DNA from: Rotaria socialis
Taxonomy: Eukaryota; Rotifera; Eurotatoria; Philodinida; Philodinidae
Direction of reading: 5' to 3'
Length of the DNA: 64,000 bases
Assembly (NCBI GenBank): GCA_905331475.1
Contig: CAJNYU010004404.1
Span: 124,001-188,000, forward strand
This document shows positions 48,559-61,284 of this stretch, one piece after another. Made by a program: the position numbers and the translations under genes. Each line of letters opens with the position of its first letter. Within the stretch, counting starts at the first letter, position 1. A model generated the notes under the pieces. That model searched no databases. It had not been told where the DNA came from and saw only the letters and a list, made by a program, of their open reading frames with translations.

Positions 48559-49968
48559 ATGCCCAAGCGTTATCTTACGATACGAAACAAAGTCAATGAA
48601 CACGAACAACCACAATCATCAAAACGTGTTAATAACGATGAATTAAATCCGGTCAAAAAGATGAAAGTTGCAGAGAATCATACCGAAAAAGAAAATATAT
48701 CAAAAACTCCAGCACATCAAAGTACGCATACAGAAGAAGCAACTCCAGAAGTACAAATCGTCGAACCAGTACCTGAAAAAAATGTTGATTTTACTATCGA
48801 GGAAAGCAGCGATGAAGACACCGATCTTGATAATGTCGACAATGATCTTGATGATTATGACAGCGATCTTAGTAACGATGATACTGATCTTAGTGACGAC
48901 GACGATGATGAAGATGAAGATATCGTTTTTAGTTCTGATGAATCGGATGATGATGATGATTTTGATGGAAAAAATGCAGTTATATCGATTGCTCCTGATG
49001 ATAAAGGAAAAGAATATCCGGCCAATAAACAATATGTTATCTATGAAAATGCTGGTCTTGAAGAGCAAGCATTAATTGTTTCGAAAACAGCTCGTTTTTG
49101 GAGCCTTAAATATCGTAAAGTTCTTCGTCGAGTGTATCCCGATGCCTATGGAATGTACATTTATGCCGATTTCAGTTGTTATGGTCACTTAGAAGTTGTT
49201 GAAAATTGTCTTAATGAGTTAACCAAAGCCATATTTGTTGTACAAGAACGTGTTGCAAATCGAATAAATTACAAACTTAAGCCAAATAATAAAATTAATC
49301 ATATCCTTGCATTTCGTCGTCTTGAAGCATTAACAATCTTACTTGATCATGCCGATGGCATAAGCGGTATTGATGATGGTGATCGATTCTATGAAATAAT
49401 GCGTGTTATTGGTGCTTGCTATGTAACGATTCTTCGTGGCTTCTTACCAAACGAAATGTTTACAAAATTTGAAACATTTGACGAAGGTTTAGTTGAAAAA
49501 TTAAACAAAATTTTGAAGCAACTACCAAATTTTAAACAAGTCTTAGAACATGCTATTATTGTTGGCTATTTATTTTTGACTATTGCTGATGTTTGCAGTG
49601 CGTATACCAATGTTCTCCAAGTATGTTTTGGAAGCTTTTTGCTTTACAGGCAAATTTTATTTATTTTTTTCTTTCAGGTTATTTATTGCAATTGGGTTTT
49701 AGTTATGGATAAAGTGGCCATTGATTGGAATAAGAAAACAGCAAATAATAAATTGTGGAAAGCATTGAAACATGCTGCACAAATCGATCGAAATAATATT
49801 GATTACGGTGATAAAGAATCATTCGATTATCTCAAAGAATTACGTTTATATAAAGGGCGTCATGGTCTCGGGGGTGAAGCATTTGATCTTAGTAAATGGT
49901 CGCGAAGCGACAGAGCTGTCTATTCTCTTCGGCGACGTTTTAATGATTTTCAAGGATTGTTTTTTTAA
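48559..49968 (+). CDS. Unrecognised protein: basic N-terminus, acidic tract, conserved-looking helical domain
   Basis: Exons 48559..49620 and 49678..49968 encode 450 residues. The intron (57 bp, GTATGT...TTTCAG) is a multiple of three and has no stop, so retention would add 19 hydrophobic residues. Residues about 1-40 are basic (MPKRYLTIRNKVNEHEQPQ), followed by an acidic Asp/Ser tract (about 80-140) and then a roughly 300-residue part of globular composition (SLKYRKVLRRVYPDAYGMYI, HILAFRRLEALTILLDHADG, VIYCNWVLVMDKVAIDW). The C-terminus is basic (RSDRAVYSLRRRFNDF). I do not recognise the family. The acidic tract and basic ends resemble nuclear or nucleic-acid-associated proteins, but no catalytic motif is visible. 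Frame and codon use look like a genuine gene, perhaps lineage-restricted. Confidence 0.75.
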   Translation: MPKRYLTIRNKVNEHEQPQSSKRVNNDELNPVKKMKVAENHTEKENISKTPAHQSTHTEEATPEVQIVEPVPEKNVDFTIEESSDEDTDLDNVDNDLDDYDSDLSNDDTDLSDDDDDEDEDIVFSSDESDDDDDFDGKNAVISIAPDDKGKEYPANKQYVIYENAGLEEQALIVSKTARFWSLKYRKVLRRVYPDAYGMYIYADFSCYGHLEVVENCLNELTKAIFVVQERVANRINYKLKPNNKINHILAFRRLEALTILLDHADGISGIDDGDRFYEIMRVIGACYVTILRGFLPNEMFTKFETFDEGLVEKLNKILKQLPNFKQVLEHAIIVGYLFLTIADVCSAYTNVLQVCFGSFLLYRQILFIFFFQVIYCNWVLVMDKVAIDWNKKTANNKLWKALKHAAQIDRNNIDYGDKESFDYLKELRLYKGRHGLGGEAFDLSKWSRSDRAVYSLRRRFNDFQGLFF

Positions 49969-50333
49969 ATCTTTTTTTCATCCTGTTCTTGTAAACACCT
50001 TATAGTGCTCGTTCTATTTTTGTATATAAACATATAGTGATTCAAGAAATCACTTTCGTTGGCTTCTATTTTTCAGTTCGCGACAAAAACCCACAGACAG
50101 CAAAAGAATCTGAAATTTAGTGTGTAATCTTGTGTGTATTCATTCAGTTAGATCTATTATATGTTACTATCACTTTTATCTGTTTTTGTTTGTTTTTTTG
50201 TATTTACACATGAAATGTTCGACTGTGTGTCCATGCATTAAAAAAAAATATATTAATTATCTAGAGAAGCTTGAAGAAAATTTTCTTTTAAAATATTTTT
50301 TAAAAGCAGGAAAGTATTGAATAAGAAAGACTA

Positions 50334-50359
50334 GGGGGGGGGGGGGGGGGGGGGGGGGG

Positions 50360-50392
<33 letters not shown>

Positions 50393-50400
50393 NNNNNNNN
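50334..50400. other. Poly-G run (one C) and 8-base N gap
   Basis: G homopolymer 50334-50392 with one C at 50360, followed by N at 50393-50400. It marks an assembly or base-calling problem, so continuity across this point is not assured. Confidence 0.95.
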
Positions 50401-53400
50401 TTTTCTTTTTCTAGTAGACGCCCACTCTAAGATTAGAGTGCTTCAGCGTGCGTAGCAAAAAGTTATGTGAGGTATGTGAAGATATGATGATTAACAAGGT
50501 CACCATTTTGTCACTATTTGTTTTGCACAGGGCAAAGTAAAAGTATTACAACGTCTTTAAGTTTTCTCTTAGTATTTACCTTTAGCTTTTTTATTTGTTT
50601 TGAATGTTTCACAAATTCTTTTTTTCTCTATTTGCCAGCAACTCAAAAAATTATTCGCATCTGTTTGTAAAAATGTAATATAACTTGTCAAAGAAGAATC
50701 TGATAAGATTTTATGTGTACAATGCAAATTTATTTTTCAGCATAAATTTTATTATCTGCACGTTGAAAGGCTTTATGACGTTGCGTAGTTTTCGTTCTTT
50801 TTTGCATACAAAAAAGCGACGTATTGCTATCAATGCGTCCACTTGAATCCTAGTTATCTCACATTTCAAATTGTCGATCATCTATTATTGTTACACATAG
50901 ACAAATATTGTTTTTCTTTCGAGCAAGTGTATAGTGCATATTAGTCATTCATTGTTCTTTTTTTTCTGTTCATAATATCTAAGAATGACTTGCACAAATA
51001 AAAGAAACAATAACAACCTATATACATCCATTCATATATATATATATGTTGTAGGCAAAATTGTAATTAATTCCAATTTTGCCTACAACATATATATATA
51101 TTAAAATAAGCGATAAAAGAAGTGCGGCTGTTGCAAGCGAATTTTTTCTTTATGCCCTCGAAAATGCTGCTGCCACTACCACTATTACTATTCTTCGTTA
51201 CAAGGAGATCGTTTATTGCATAAGACCGACCAACTCCTTGTTGTATTTTAACCATACGTCTAATTGTACTCTTCTTAAATTTCAGATAACGCATCTATTG
51301 CATCTAGCTGGTCAGCTGAAGAGAGAACTGACTAGCGAAAAGTAGAGTGAAAAATCTGAAATTGTCTTTTGTTTTCATAATTTTTAGCTTTCTTGCCAAA
51401 CGTGGTTTTTCCTTCGAGAAAAAGAAATTAATCGATTATTTTTTTATATTTACTTTGGTTTGTGCGGTTACGGCTGAAAGCAAAAACAGCAAAATCAGCC
51501 AATAGAAATAAATCTCTTCGGTGTAGCTTTTAATTTTTTGCAGCAACAACACAACAAGAAGAAACACTCTACTGGCTTATATTCAAATAGGCTAGCATTT
51601 TCTTCTTGAAGTTTGAAAGACATGTAAGTACGAAAATGTTTTAGTTCTTTTTTTGTACAAATTCTGAAAGAGAATAAAAAAATAGACATTTCATACTTTC
51701 TATCAGATATACTGTTGTATGAGTGAACGATGTTTGTTTTTCGAACTCGTCCTATCTCATTCGATTTATGTTTCTTTTTTTCTATTACATTTCATTTATC
51801 TATGCATGCCTGTTCTTGTCTGGCATCCTTACATTAATCATGAGCTTCGGTCAATTGAGCAGTAAAAGTTAAAACAAATCTCAAATTACTTTAAGTGTCT
51901 AGATGAGATCATCGCAACATACATGTAAATATATATGTATTGGTTTATGATGGTAGCTTTACCTGCCATAAAATAATATTAGTTCTATTGCTAGACGCAT
52001 AGATTCGGTTTAATGTCTTCCTTTTTCTCTATCTCTCTTGACTTATTAAAGCAATCAAAAACATCTATTCACTTCGTGAATAATAGCTTGATAACTTTTG
52101 AGCCAATCATTTTTCTCACTTTTTCAAAACATCTGTTCCTCTACAACTGTACAACATATTTTTTGCTCGTTTTTTTTCTTCTTCTATCAATTGATGCAAA
52201 GCATAAATGCTTTTATCTTTTTCAGGCCATTTAAAATTCTTACGTTTCTAAGTACGCTTTTTCTATTCATACATCCGCTTGAAATAAGACAAAAAGAAAG
52301 GTGATTGATGACGCTACCACATAGAATATAAGACTGAAATAGAATAACATTGATGAATGATGATTGCTCACGTATATTTATATATATATATATATATGTA
52401 AAGTCATAATGAAAAGGGCACGCAAACTTATTCCCAGTAATAAGTATAAGGGTGGCCACTTATATTATCAAAAGGAAAATGAGACAGATCAGACACGTTC
52501 CAAATTATGATGGTGATGATGATTTCTACCACAAAGAATTTTTTTTGTTCCATTCTGCTTTTTTTCTCGCATTGTTTCATTGTAAGTGTCCTCGATTTCA
52601 CATACATCAGTCGAGTTTGACTTGGCCGCAAGCACTTGAATTCAATCGAACGGAAGAAACTTTGTATATGATTGATCAGGCAGAAAAAACAAATGCCTGC
52701 ATATGTTACCTGAACTAGAACAACAACCTTTTGCGACTGAATACAAGCGAAGTGGTGTAACACATAGATAAACATATTGCTTCATCACACAGTCGTTGAA
52801 TTCACCTGTGGGTATGCTCTTATTTTCAAGTGGGAAGAAAGCGAAACAGAGAAGACCCCTTGCGTAGTTGAGCTGCTTAGCAGCACAATATAAGGGAGAG
52901 AGAAAGGGAAGGAGAGCAAGAGAGAGAGAGAAGAGAAAGAGAGAAAAGCAGCAGACACAACTAGTAACAATCAATGTCTTGAGGGTCACCCATCAGTTGG
53001 TTAGTTAAGATCGGCACACAAGACGCATATGTCAATATATGTTAAAGTGCATGAAAAGTAGTAAAGACTTCTTCAGTTCTTCAAGTCTTTTTTATACGAT
53101 ATTAGCTATATATTGAAGGACGATGATTTTTCGCAAAGAAAAATCCATTAATGTTATCTTGCTGTCATTTTATGTTCCTAGACATGATGAATTTTTTTGT
53201 CGAAACCATTAAAATTGGTTCCTCACGTATCTTTGTTTTCTTTTCTTACTTTTTCTTTTGCATTTTACTATCACGGCTATCTCTCCATTTTTTCTTTATT
53301 ACTCTATGAGAATAATCTTAACTATATGAAGAGAAAAAAATGACAATATCTAAAAAGAACATTCGTCAAACGATTATGTATTCGTGTTACCTTGCATAAA

Positions 53401-55096
53401 AATAGTAACACGTATTCGCGAATAGAAAATAGGATTTCGCAAAGCCAACGAAATGTTTGCTAAAAAAGAGTATAGAATCTGTTTGTGGTTGTTTTCCTCA
53501 TTTCAGAATTTCACTGGCAGTTATAATTAACATCTAAACTTTTCTTTCTTGATCATAAAAAAATTGTATCTTTCTTTTACTACTATATTTGCTTGTAGTC
53601 TTTAGAACGAAGATTTTTTTGCTCTTCTTAGTTGTAAATAACATATTTTCTCTTCGATTTTATTTATCACACTCTTTCATTTGGCTTATTTTCAATCCAT
53701 CTTAGTATACATATAAATCCATAAAGTTCTATTTTATATACTCGTCTTTGTAAACATTCTAATTGATTATTCCCATTAATCGAATCATATTCGTAGATAA
53801 TCTCAAGTGTTAGTAGTAGACGCGCTTAAGGCATTATTATACTAAATACATATGGTGAATCGTATTGAATTCTATTGATACCATTATATCACCGAACTGC
53901 AAAATGAACCGTACGTATTTAATACAATAGAAACTCGGAGAATTTTGAAATAAACTCAAAAGTAAATATGATGTTATTTAGACGACGTTTATGAATGATT
54001 GCCAACCACACCGCCGTAGAAACGGAGGGGTTATCAACTACTATATGTCTCCATATCGTACGTGGTGTGTAAATAAATGTATATATATATACAAACTCCC
54101 TTTCACAATGGAAAGTTCTTGTTTCTTTTTTACTCTTTTTATTATCTTTACGTTAAAGAACAAAAAAAAATGTGTAGTAGTATTTTTGTTGTCACCTTCA
54201 CTTGAGCTTTTTTTGATTCATCAAGAAGGCACAATAACGGTAAGCGAGTTATGTATGCAAATATGTAAATAAGTAAATATGCAAATAATGAAAACCACAT
54301 AGCTACGAAAATGAGAGCCTTTTAAATACATGCTATTGCTAGAATAACAACAACAACAACAGCATAAAACATTTACGTGCTATTTATTATTTGCATTTTT
54401 GTACTGATAGAAACGAATTAATTCTAATTGCTCAGCATCTCAAATACCTAGTGCGCATAACTTCAACCCGCTTTTTTCTCTTGTTCTTCCATGTTGTCCT
54501 ATTTCATCATCTTCTCTGCCTCGTACTTTTTGTGTATGTGTGTGTGTGTGCTCTTCACTCGTTGTGGCGATCGCCATATCAACGAAAAAAAGAGAATAAG
54601 CAGTGAAGAGAAAGGAATGTTGAAGAGAAGAATACAGTTAGATTGATGACGACCCAAACAAGAGAAGGAAGGAAAGAGGCGTCGGCTGATTATTTGTGGT
54701 TTGCTCTCTCTCTACTTTTCTTTTTTTTTTATGATTTAAATACAGCTTTATATACAATCGAAAAGGACAGACGAATACATGTCTACGAAAACTCCCAATT
54801 TTGCTGGTTTATCATGTCGATCAAATCTACATACTGAGAATAAAGATCACGAGACAGACATGGTTGTGTACATCACAAGTTCAGTGAAGTGTATCAGTAA
54901 GATTTATGTCGAGTGAAGCAAAAAATAGAAAATGAATAAGATAAAGTATAATTAAAGAACCTTGAGTTGACCTGTTTTAAACAACCATATACAATCATTT
55001 ATTTTCTATCGACATTTTCTTTTATTGTTTTAGCCTTTTCTACAGTTATTCTCTTCTTTTGATCATTGAATATAAATTTTAAACAGAGTCGAAATT
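50401..55096. other. Long non-coding stretch upstream of the filament gene
   Basis: About 4.7 kb with no supported exon. It holds an AT hairpin (51034-51101), a (TA)n run near 52380, a GA-rich tract at about 52890-52955 and a short (TG)n at about 54535. The right end presumably contains the promoter and 5' UTR of the intermediate-filament gene. Confidence 0.4.
51034..51101. repeat. Perfect hairpin, arms of about 28 bp
   Basis: ATATATATGTTGTAGGCAAAATTG ending at 51063 is inverted at 51074-51101, with a 10-base loop. The (TA)n outer part plus the unique GTTGTAGGCAAAATTG inner part suggests a small foldback element or cruciform, not a chance (TA)n. Confidence 0.85.
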
Positions 55097-57655
55097 ATGT
55101 CTACGGAAAATCTTCCTCAAACAGTTGTTCGTCGAACAGTAGTCGAACGTGGTTATCGAAGTGCTGCTGATAGTGCAGTTGGTGGTCGTGCTGGTACAGA
55201 TGCATTGCGTAATTTAACTCTTCAACATCAAGCTGAAAAAGATGAAATGCAACATCTTAACACTAAATTCGGAGCCTATCTTGAGCGGGTCAAAATTCTT
55301 GAAGCGCAAAATCATAAATTACAAGGAACGCTTAATGAGCTTAAAACAAAATGGGGTAAAATTTTAAAACAAACTAACAAACTAATCTGTGTCTATGAAA
55401 ATTTCTAGGTTTCGATTCTGGCAAAGTTAAAGTTCAATATGATCAAGAATTAGTTTCATTAAGAAAACAAATCGATGAAGTTACACGTGAAAAGGCGTTA
55501 GCTGAACTACGTGCTAAACGTGCGGAATATGATGCGTCATTAATAAAACATCAAACTGATTTTGCTCATGAATTGGTTACTTTGGATCGTAATCGTTTCA
55601 CTATGCTTAAGCAACAACTTGAAGGCAGTGGTTCAGAATTAGATTCGCTACGAAGTCGTCATGAAGATAAAAAGCAAGAGATCGATCGTAGTAGAACTGA
55701 AGTTGGTCGACTTTTGGGACAATTAGAAGCTTTAAAAAATGAGTTCGATCAAGAATCCATGGGACGTGTTATGATACAAAACGAATTGCAAACTTTAGAA
55801 GAACAATTAGCTTTTATGAGAGCTGTTCATGAAGAAGAACGTAATGAATTATTATCACTTGGTACCTTACCTATTGATGTTAGTCAATTCTATCGAACTG
55901 AATTAACACGTGCTATTGCTGATATCAAGAGTGATTTCGAAGCACTTTCAATAGCTCAACGAAAGGAATTAGAAGGTATAATTTTTTTTGGTTTTTCTTC
56001 CTTTTCTTTTTTAATTTCTAAATCTAATTTATTTCTTGTTTAGAATATTATAAAATTAAAACCGAAGAAATTCGCCAACAGGCAGCTGAACAAAAACGTA
56101 AAATTGAAGAAGCTCGTCGTACAGGTGCTGTGGATGTTATGGATTTAACATCATTGAAAAGTTTATTATCGGAAAATCGTGATTCTTATCTTTTATTACA
56201 AAAAGATCATTCAGATTTATCGAATCTTCTTCGACAATTAGAAGAAGATTATGAACGAATTTCCAGCGAACACAGCCGAGCACAAGGTGAACGTGAACGA
56301 GCACTAGCTGAATTACGTGCTCAAGCTGAACAACGTGAACAAGCCATTGCTGCCGTACTTGAAAACAATGTTTCGCTTAGATTTGAAATTAATACTTATA
56401 GACGATTACTCGAAGTTGAAGAAGGTCGTATTAATGTTAACGTTGTCACTGTTACTCCTGAAGTAACAACCAAAAAAATGACCGTACAAAAATCAGCACG
56501 AGGTTAGTCTCTAATTTTTGATTTATAGAATAAGAATTATCTATCGATACTTCCGAACGTATTTCGAATAATAATTAGAAACAGCATCAGCAACATATTG
56601 CTTGTATTTGCGTCCTACAAGATATTAAACAGTGCCCGACAACTGTTATTCGTTTGATCATCTGTCTATGTTTTTTTCCGTAGCTGTCTACGCTTTAGTT
56701 CAGTAATAATAATAACAACGATGATGATGATGATGATGATGATGATGAGACATGTTTTGTTTGTTCTTTTTCATCACTCCCATCGGCCAATTGCCCCCCT
56801 TTTCTTTCTTTTCTTAGCAGCAACATTGATCTATCTCATTATATACGATTAGTCGCAGATGGACAGTTGTAATTACAGAGAATGCTTGAATCTAAAATAT
56901 GTATCATAATTTCAAATCTCTTCTTTTTTTTTCGCATTCGATAATTAAAAATTCTTATTTTTACATATCGATATGAAACAAAGAAAAATTAATCACCTAT
57001 CTATCAATCAAAATTCAGTAGATTGCTTATAAAAATTTGGTAAATATCATTAAGAAGAAGAAATCGATGAATCCTTTCATATGTAGGATAGGTATTGTGA
57101 TATGGATTTTATTGTATTTTTTCAATTTCATATCAACATAGAATAATATTAGTGTACATATGTAACTTTCATTCTTCTAATGTTGTTGTTTGGATTCTTC
57201 AGGTACAATATAGAATTTTTCTATTTATTGACATAAGAAACCAAAACAACAACAACAACAACAACAAGAAAGACGGCTATATGGAAGAACTTAGTACTAA
57301 AACATATTTATTTTATTTAGGCCCTGTTGCCATTGATCAGGTAGATCCACAAGGTACTTTTATTGTCGTCGAGAATGCTGGTTCAACAGGCAAAGACCAA
57401 GAACTGAAGGGTTGGACGTTACGACGAAAAGTTGATGCCAATAACGAGATTGTTTATAGATTTCCGGATAACTTTGTACTTAGATCACGATCACGTGTGC
57501 GCATATTAGCTCGTATAGCAAGTAAAACTGCAGCTGATAGAGATGTATTAGTAGCTGACGGTATTCAAACCTGGGGTATCGGCACAATCATGATTACACG
57601 TCTGTATGATTCAAATGGAGAAGAAAAGGCTTTATTCAGCCAGAAATTCCAATAA
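55097..57655 (+). CDS. Intermediate filament protein with lamin-tail domain
   Basis: Exons 55097..55355, 55409..55975, 56044..56502 and 57321..57655, all joined in phase 1, give 539 residues. A short head is followed by the coil 1A start motif (LNTKFGAYLERVKILEAQN, about residues 54-72), a rod of about 350 residues and the rod-end motif (INTYRRLLEVEEGR, ending near 403). After a linker comes a lamin-tail Ig-like domain (GTFIVVENAG, ELKGWTLRRKV, YRFPDNFVLRSRSRVRILA, TWGIGTIMITRLYD). The rod has lamin-like length, as in protostome cytoplasmic filaments. The C-terminus (ALFSQKFQ) has no CaaX box and the linker no clear nuclear signal, so I favour a cytoplasmic filament protein over a lamin. Such proteins polymerise into the cytoskeleton. 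No lesion seen. Confidence 0.9.
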
Positions 57656-57780
57656 AGTTAGATAGGAGATTGACTATGATAAATATACCAACAATACATT
57701 TTTTTTCCATTTGTCTTGGTTCCTACTATTTAATTAGAAATGAATTTTTTTTCAATTGTCGTTTGATCTTTCTAGACCTA

Positions 57781-57787
<7 letters not shown>

Positions 57788-57814
<27 letters not shown>
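57788..57814. repeat. (GT)n microsatellite
   Basis: Uninterrupted GT dinucleotides just past the filament gene's stop. A shorter run occurs near 58145. Confidence 0.9.
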
Positions 57815-57818
<4 letters not shown>

Positions 57819-58250
57819 TTTACAGTATCTAGATATTTTGTCTTTTTTTACTCAATGACGATTTACAATTTGCATTACTCGATGGTTTTCTTTTTTTTCA
57901 TAAAACTTCTTTATATATCTGTGAAAACAATTGTCTGTTGTTGTCATCGTCATCATTTTCCATTTGCCGTTGAACACAAGATCGGGGCTTCCTGTTTTTA
58001 TGTATGTTTTTAGGTTCAGCCGCTTCACTTTGTTTTTTGTCATCTATTTCTATTACTCTGCTAATAAATCAGACACACACACAATTGGAATTCATAGGGT
58101 CATGCTGTTCTTTTTTTGTATATGGATTAGTTTTTTCGTCTATGTGTGTGTGTGTGTGCGAATTAACATAATACACTATTTGCTTATTATTATTTTTTGT
58201 TGTTGTACTCATTGAAAATTAAACAAGGCCCAAAACGATCAGAATACCAA

Positions 58251-60923
58251 TCAAGATGATTGAATTTTATATGTTGTAGAATTTGGTATAATATCAAAAC
58301 AAACAGGCAAAACTTCTCCTTCGCTTTCGACTTGTTTGCATAACCAATTAATATGAGCACTTATGCGTGTATAAAAGCCAGGACTATTAGTTCTTGCACA
58401 TCCGATACCATGAGAAACAATACTAAACGAAAGATATATCTTCTAATGATTGTATTTATTTTAATGAACGCGGTCATTATGTGCTAAGTTAGTTTGTCAG
58501 AGATGCGTTTAGTACTGTTTATTTCTTTTTCTCAGACAGTCATTTAGGCAAACATTCGTTTCATTGATTTATAAAATGTCTGTTTATTAGGACAGAAATG
58601 TATGTTGCGTGAATAATCGTTTCACACACATGCATACATATATAAATACAATTTTGCATGAATTCATTATGATCCTTGCGCTATATTTCATGTTAAATGT
58701 GCCAAGGCAAGTAGAACATCAAAAGAGAAATAATATAATAGCATAGCATTACATGAATCGATCTTTATCATAGTGATGAAAGTTTATTTCTTGTTTTTTT
58801 ACACGGATAATGTAAGCATATGCCATAACGAATTAATACAAACGAAAAAACTTCAATAAATTCAAGGTCGCTGCGAAAACCTAAAGTGTCGCCTATGAAA
58901 TGTTATTTTGTTTGTTGAAAGATCGAGTCCTTGAATTGAATTTTATTTTGTCAAGAGATAGATTTAGAAGAATCTATTTCTATTTTAAACAAATGTTATT
59001 CTAAGTTCGGGCAATATCTATCCCCCGAAGTAAAATTGAATTAATAAGATTTTGATGTGTCTCAAAGGTTAAATAATAAAATAATAGTACAAACTGAAGT
59101 GTTTAGTCTATGTTTCTAGGCATTTGACGTCGAAGTGTGTATTTAAATCATTTTGAGTTGTTGATAATATTCTATTATTATTAACATCAGGATATACTAG
59201 AGTCGAGGGTTTCGAGTGTTATTCATTCGGACATTGGTGAATAAAATTGAAATTTTTCTCAAGATTGGAACAGAACATGTTTTTTGTGTACTCAAAAAAA
59301 AGTGTGTACACTATAGAATCTGTCAGTGTGTCCGGCCAGCCGTTTACACGATAACCCCTGAAAGGTTGATCAGATTGTCATGAAAATTTGTACGCAGCAT
59401 TATCTCATCAATATTTCGGTCGAGTTCGAAGATGAGAAAGATTCATCAAGAGGTGGCTAAGTTATCGAAAAAATTGTCAGTGTTGACCAGATCATCCCTG
59501 AGGGGGCTACAGGGATTTTTCAAAAAAGGTTTTTTTTCTCAGTACTATTCACAACATATATAAATCGACTCAGTTTTTGCAGTACACAACAATCGGATGC
59601 GAATCCGATGTTTCCTCATTTATTTCATTCTCTACTCGAGGCATATTTGATTGAACTTCTTTTACAATAATAACACTCGTATTTTTCTTACGCAAACAAT
59701 GCACCTATGACTTTTCTTATTGCATAATTTAACATTGATTGTCGTCATGATCAATTATAGACTGTATTATTGAGAGACAAAAATTGAAACTAAAACTCCG
59801 AGTTCTTAAAAATCTACCACACATTGTATTTTTTATCCATCTTTCTAAAAACTAAAATACTAACCCAATATTATACCAACGATTTTTAAATTTTTGTGCA
59901 AGCGGTCCACCTGAATTACCCTGCATAGAAATTCATGTTCATAGTTAAATTATAAAGCTGACTATTTTTTTTATACTTGACAAGCATCAATACCACCCGA
60001 TAAAATGCCAGCACATATTGTCATAGTAGAATTTTTCGGGGGTAACATCGACGGATTACATGCGTCTATTGTTGAATCAAGAATAGGCACTGTGACTTGC
60101 ATCATATAGTTCGATATTTCATTGGCAGTTTCATCATTAATTCCCCATCCAACAATAGCTAAAATATTATTCTATCAAGTCTAGTCTATTCATCTATCAA
60201 ATAGTTACTTCCATAATCACCAACATGACTAATAGTATCATGTGACGGTAAACATATAATAGAATCTTGTCTATCAATAATATCCTTATTGAGAATCAAT
60301 AATGCAATATCATAGCTAAAGAGTAAATGATGCAATCATCTAATAAATACTATTATACATCATGTCAGAACTTACGAATAGTCATGTGGTCGAAATGGAC
60401 GATATTTTTCAGGAATAATTACTTTAATCCATTCAGCTATTCGTTGACCTCGTTCGGTTAAACCAAGTTGACCAAGATGAACTTCACCAAAACGTCGAGC
60501 ATAATTTGGATCTGTTGGAATAGTTACATTATGAAAACAATGTGCAGCTGTTAATACAAGTCGAGGAGCAATAATTGAACCGCCGCTAAAACAAAAACAA
60601 TAGATTTTCATCAACACGATAAAAGATAAAACTGATACCAGAAATGTACTGCTTCAGTACCAGACATTTTTTGCCGAAGGCTCTATGGATAGTTTTAAAA
60701 ATTATAGAGTATTGCAATGGGATTAATTTATCGAATTTACCGCTACCCATGGCCATGCATGAAAAATTGCCTTTGAACTTCCTAGACTAGAATTTATATT
60801 AATTTGTGATGATATTCCACATTTAGCATTATCACTAATATTTTTCTGGTTTTTGTCTACAATTAATCCGATAACAGCTAACGTGATGTAACTCGTATAA
60901 ATGAATATGACTAATATAAACAT
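58251..60923 (-). CDS. Chymotrypsin-fold serine protease with altered activation residues
   Basis: Seven exons (60741..60923, 60639..60682, 60376..60585, 60209..60315, 59977..60158, 59865..59920, 58251..58422) keep frame to 317 residues. An N-terminal hydrophobic segment (MFILVIFIYTSYITLAVIGL) is a signal peptide or anchor. The S1 family motifs follow: HAWPWVA, GGSIIAPRLVLTAAHC (His91), SYDIALLILN (Asp148), TIVGWGIND, TICAGILSGGIDACQ, GNSGGPL (Ser245) and GFYTRISAHINWLC. The triad His-Asp-Ser is complete. However, the usual R|IVGG start reads SSLGSSKA with no basic residue before it, and the Asp before the catalytic Ser (normally paired with the new N-terminus) is Asn244. Normal zymogen activation therefore looks lost. 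Intron 6 (1442 bp) carries copy B of the dispersed repeat. Confidence 0.87.
59279..59625 (+). repeat. Dispersed repeat family, copy B
   Basis: Partner of 18582-18927 in the same orientation, lying in the last intron of the protease gene (antisense to it). Conserved blocks are separated by small indels, as expected of an old non-autonomous mobile element. Confidence 0.85.
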
Positions 60924-61284
60924 AGATTAGAACGATGATATAAACAAATGCGCGCAAAAACACATACAAAATATGGTTGAAAGAACTTATTTGTTTATTT
61001 TATCTTATGTATTTCACCATGTGAAAATATATTATTTCATTAGAGAAAACTTTGAGTGATTTAAATATCTATATACGATTATGAAAGACAAGAGAATCGA
61101 TACAAACTGATGTGAAGCTTTTCCAATAAAAACATTTTCTTTTTGTGAAAAAAACTGATGAAGTATCGGAAAGTATACAAGTCAGATATCAGTAATATAA
61201 GTTACAATTTAGTAACAGTAATTACAAAGAAAATTCAACTTCGAAAAGTTGTACTACCAACAGGTTTGGAAGAAAACTTTTAAA
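60924..61284. other. Intergenic, nothing recognised
   Basis: Short AT-rich spacer between the protease gene start and the FG-GAP remnant. Confidence 0.4.

Noticed and set aside
48668-49075. Overlapping open frames on both strands in the acidic-tract gene
   Set aside because: GAT/GAA-rich coding sequence leaves the other frames open by composition; their Met/Ile-rich translations have no structure.
49621-49677. Reading through this segment as coding
   Set aside because: It has clean GTATGT and TTTCAG borders and an odd hydrophobic translation, so it is better treated as an intron; possible retention is noted as a finding.
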